Positions 61,090 through 64,000 of a DNA stretch of 64,000 bases are shown here, piece by piece (the stretch's first letter is position 1; every line of letters starts with the position of its first letter). Both the position numbers and the translations under genes were made by a program. Origin of the DNA: Rhizophlyctis rosea (taxonomy: Eukaryota; Chytridiomycota; Chytridiomycetes; Rhizophlyctidales; Rhizophlyctidaceae); assembly GCA_027596075.1 (NCBI GenBank), contig JADGJC010000043.1, forward strand, positions 124,001-188,000, written 5' to 3'. The notes under the pieces were generated by a model that made no database searches, was not told where the DNA came from, and saw only the letters and a list, made by a program, of their open reading frames with translations.

Positions 61090-63669
61090 ATGTCGCACCG
61101 GTCCTTGTTAGAAGGCAGTGATCCGTCCTCCTCGTCCTCTTCCTCCTCCCAGTTCTTTCTCGTCGAGCTGGAGCGCATCCGTGGCGACCCAGAAATCCCG
61201 CTTGACAATAAAATCGACTGTATCGTAGAACTCGCTTCCATGTGCTTCGAAGCGGACGCGAGTGCAGGAGAAGGGAGGAGTCTGCGAAGGGCGGAAAGCT
61301 CAGATACCCTGTCCGACCTATCCGTCTCTAAGAAGCGCAATCGGTCTCCTGAAAAGGAGGACGGAAGTCATACACTTCGCGATGGATCAATAGATATAGC
61401 AACTCTTGGGCGTAATGCGAAGTTAAGGAAGAAGAATGCAGAGCAAAGGTAAATACCAATCATTGGTGGAATCTGCCCCGTGATGCATGACGCTTACGAA
61501 TTTTCTTCGATAGGTCAAGTGCTGGTGCTTCGGTATCCAATCAGACGGCCTGGGACACGAAGGGCGACCGAACATTACAGGTATGTCATGCACCATCAAG
61601 TGTCATTCATCTCCATAGAATATGCAAAATATAAGACCAATTCATGCATGATCATGTAGAACTGCCCGGAGGACATTTTGATGTGCATTTTCGCTCAATT
61701 GGACGCCGCACCACTATTACGCTGTACCCGCGTATGCCGGCGATGGAACCGTCTGATCAACCACTACGAAAAGTCTGTCTGGTCAAAGATGACGCGTCGT
61801 ACATGGCAAATCCCAACCAAGGACGAAATGGGTGCATCATGGAAGCAATTTTACGGCACACATCACAACATTCACACCGGACGATACACGTTTGCCTCTT
61901 TCCGTGAGAACTTCGAAGTGCGCACACCCTCTGAACATTCAAAGCAAAGATTTCTACCTAATTCCAGGCAAGAACCCGTCAACAGGAAGTACATCATGGC
62001 CTGGCCATGCGACCCCAATAACGCGTACATCATCGCGCTGGACGGGAACAAAATCTGCTGGGTAGACACCGAAGCAACCACCGTCATCAACGTTGCGGAC
62101 CTCTCCAATCTCAGCATGACCGCTCTCTCGGACCCTATCAAACCGGAGCTCATCCTAGACCGTCACGTCCAACCCATCGGCCTGATCCTCCCGAACGGCG
62201 AAGGCACCCTCGTCTCCTTCGACGACTCCTCTACCATCATGATCTGGGACCTCAACACGGGCACCTTCGAGCGCGCCATCAACACTAACGACGAGCTGGG
62301 CTTCATCTTCAGCATGAACATCTACAAGCGGCGCATCGTGGCGGGCGGCAAGAACGGCCGGGTGGTGGTGTGGAATGCGGATAACGGGGAGATCGAGTTG
62401 AGTTTGGACATTCCTGCCCACTATCTGCCGAATCTCAACGTGCATAATTTGTTGAATGTGGCGATTTGGGAGGACTTGATTGTTTATGGGTTGTATGATG
62501 GGACGTTTTATGTGTATGATACTGCGGCGAGGAGGGAGATTTATTGCTTTAGGACGGCGGATGCGGCGGGATTGATTGAGGGTGGTGATGGTAGGATGGA
62601 AGAGGTGGAGGAGGTGGAGGAGGTGGACGCTTCGGGGCAAGGAGAAAGTGCTAGCGGGACGGAGGGATTGCATTTTGAAGTTCAGGCGTCGAGTAGCGAT
62701 CAGCCATATGGTAGTCTTAGCAGCGGGGTGCATATTCCAGAATCCGAGGCGACTTTGGAAGGGTTGTTCGCTGCGGTGGATCAGGCCATTGATAACGGCA
62801 GCTGGGGTCCACTACCACCCTATAACCACCCGGATCTCGAACACGGAATAACCGGCAACATCAACCCGATCGATGGACCAGATGAGATGGACTTTTCTGG
62901 GGAGGCTTGGGCAGACACCGTACAAGCAGGCGCGAGCAGTTCGAGCGCAGGTGCTGCCGCTTCCGACACCCAGCAAACGGCACCGGCGGCCCCTCCGGCG
63001 AACCCTCCGGCGCTACCGGCAGCGGCCAATGGAACGGCGAACGCTAACAACAACGCCAATAACAACGCCAACAATAACAACAACAACAACAACAACAACA
63101 ACACGAACGACCCAGCTCTCTGGGGCCCCGAAGACGGCGAACTTCCCCTCTTCCCAATGACCCTCGCCCTAAACGGGCACGTCCTCCTCACCAACGGCCC
63201 CGAAAAAGACCAACTAGCTCTCTGGGACCTTTCGAAACGTCCTTCCTTCCCGCCCGCATCTTCCTCTTCTTCATCTTCCACCACCACATACAAACCAACC
63301 AGCCCCCCACCCCTCCTCGTCCTCTCGGAAACCGAAGCATTAGCAAGAGAACACTTTAGCGTGCCGCCGTTCCGGGAACTGAAGTTCGGGGAGTTAAGTA
63401 AAGATGGGACGTGTGTGTTTGGGAGTGTGGTGTTTGAGAGGGATTTGTGTCTTTTGGTGTGGGATTTTAGGTGGAGGGAGTGGAGGGGGAGGGAGGTTGG
63501 ACGGGATGGGGAGGGGAAGGAAAGTGGTGGGGGGAAGGAGGGGAAGGGAGGGGAAGGGGAGGGGGGGAAGAAGAGGATGAGGAGGTTTGTGAAGAGGCAG
63601 TTGGATGGTGGGCAGGGGAGTTTACCGCTTTTCTTTTGGTTGTGTTATGATGAGGGTGTTGGGGAGTGA
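61090..63669 (+). CDS. F-box and WD40-repeat protein
   Basis: Putative SCF ubiquitin-ligase receptor. The N-terminal region MSHRSLLEGSDPSSSSSSSS has a helix FFLVELERIRGDPEIPLDNK that resembles the dimerisation D-domain preceding F-boxes in Fbw7/Cdc4 proteins. Two introns (GTAAAT...GATAG and GTATGT...TGTAG) precede the F-box NCPEDILMCIFAQLDAAPLL, RCTRVCRRWNRL. The WD40 region follows in one large exon: ISWPCDPNNAYIIALDGNKI-type blades, TIMIWDLNTGTFERAI, RRIVAGGKNGRVVVWNADNG, DLIVYGLYDGTFYVYDTAAR. An acidic insert, a poly-Asn run and a Lys/Gly-rich patch interrupt the later blades (LALWDLSK, CLLVWDFRWREW). The end is LFFWLCYDEGVGE. Substrate unknown. Confidence 0.88.
63043..63107 (+). repeat. 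AAC-type microsatellite encoding poly-Asn
   Basis: A run of AAC/AAT codons inside the F-box/WD40 gene, encoding nearly uninterrupted asparagine with a few alanines. It is probably a length-variable loop between WD40 blades. Confidence 0.85.
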
Positions 63670-64000
63670 AGGGGACGGTGGGGTGGTGGGGGTGGGGTTT
63701 GTCGATTTGCACTTTTTTCCATTCTTTTGTTGCATGAACGTATAGCTCGTCTTTTCTGTGTGCGTCGATCATTTTCCTTTTGTATAGATGTACATATTTT
63801 CTTTTTTGCTTTTCCTACTTTTTTTGTATTGCGTTATTGTACAGTTTACAAATATCATTTTCACATATTTTCCCATTTCTGATCGTGCGCTGGAGAGCTG
63901 TAGGCTAATACTATGATTTGACATTATGACTCTACTCACTGCTCGGAAGTTGATAGGCATTTTTGGCCGATCCATTTTAGGCTTATTTGTCCGCCGTTGC
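63670..64000. other. 3' flank of the F-box/WD40 gene
   Basis: T-rich 330 bp downstream of the last stop, likely 3' UTR and spacer. No further gene is visible before the window ends. Confidence 0.5.

Overview
The window reads as nuclear DNA of a fungus, most likely an early-diverging zoosporic (chytrid-like) one. Nearly every gene is split by short introns (about 45-100 nt, GTRNGT donors, CTNAY-like branch sites, YAG acceptors). The genes mix fungal features (two Kre9/KNH-type GPI-anchored wall proteins, the PX/DUF3818 protein, a Clr2-type silencing protein) with genes typical of flagellated or animal-like eukaryotes (LRRC45, SARAF, METTL4, MscL). No rRNA, CRISPR array, intact transposon or prokaryotic operon was seen. 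The taxonomic placement is inference from gene content.

Layout. 0.2-8.2 kb: octanoyltransferase (-), CoA-transferase family III (+), a four-EF-hand protein (-), LRRC45 (+) and TRAPPC6/Trs33 (-). 9.0-12.3 kb: a large coiled-coil protein whose frame is interrupted by one TGA and one frameshift and whose tail carries SUMO-type motifs. 12.8-13.6 kb: a GPI-anchored Kre9/KNH protein (-). 15.1-22.0 kb: a Clr2-type silencing protein (+) facing an LSH/HELLS/DDM1 SNF2 remodeller (-). 22.3-25.5 kb: PAXBP1/GCFC (+). 25.5-28.9 kb: gene-poor, with a tRNA-Gln-like sequence, four copies of a 21-bp GC-rich repeat (possible mitochondrial insertion) and unassigned open frames.

28.9-36.1 kb: DUF4202 protein (-), RABIF/Mss4 (+), PX/DUF3818 protein (+) and a GH18 chitinase-like protein (+). 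36.5-39.0 kb: the most unusual gene, three PBZ (poly(ADP-ribose)-binding) zinc fingers, a zinc ribbon, a SWIM finger and a compact LigE-like ATP-dependent DNA ligase in one spliced gene, behind a TATA box and a cluster of ACGCG cores. 39.3-41.1 kb: METTL4-type adenine methyltransferase (-). 41.5-42.3 kb: second Kre9/KNH protein (-). 43.0-43.6 kb: an ORF broken by one stop. 44.0-46.8 kb: SARAF (-) and an F-box protein (+). 47.5-53.2 kb: poly(A) polymerase (-) and a NEK2-type kinase (+) with two microexons. 53.4-56.9 kb: membrane-anchored cysteine-synthase-like enzyme (-) and MscL (+). 57.6-60.1 kb: Ded1/DDX3 (-). 61.1-63.7 kb: F-box/WD40 protein (+).

Themes: chromatin and DNA modification (Clr2-like, LSH, METTL4, PBZ-ligase), centrosome or basal body (LRRC45, NEK2-like kinase, EF-hand protein), and RNA processing (PAXBP1, poly(A) polymerase, Ded1). 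Genes are tightly packed and strands alternate, as usual for a compact fungal genome; no biosynthetic cluster is apparent. Exon joins quoted below were read by eye from splice signals and family conservation.
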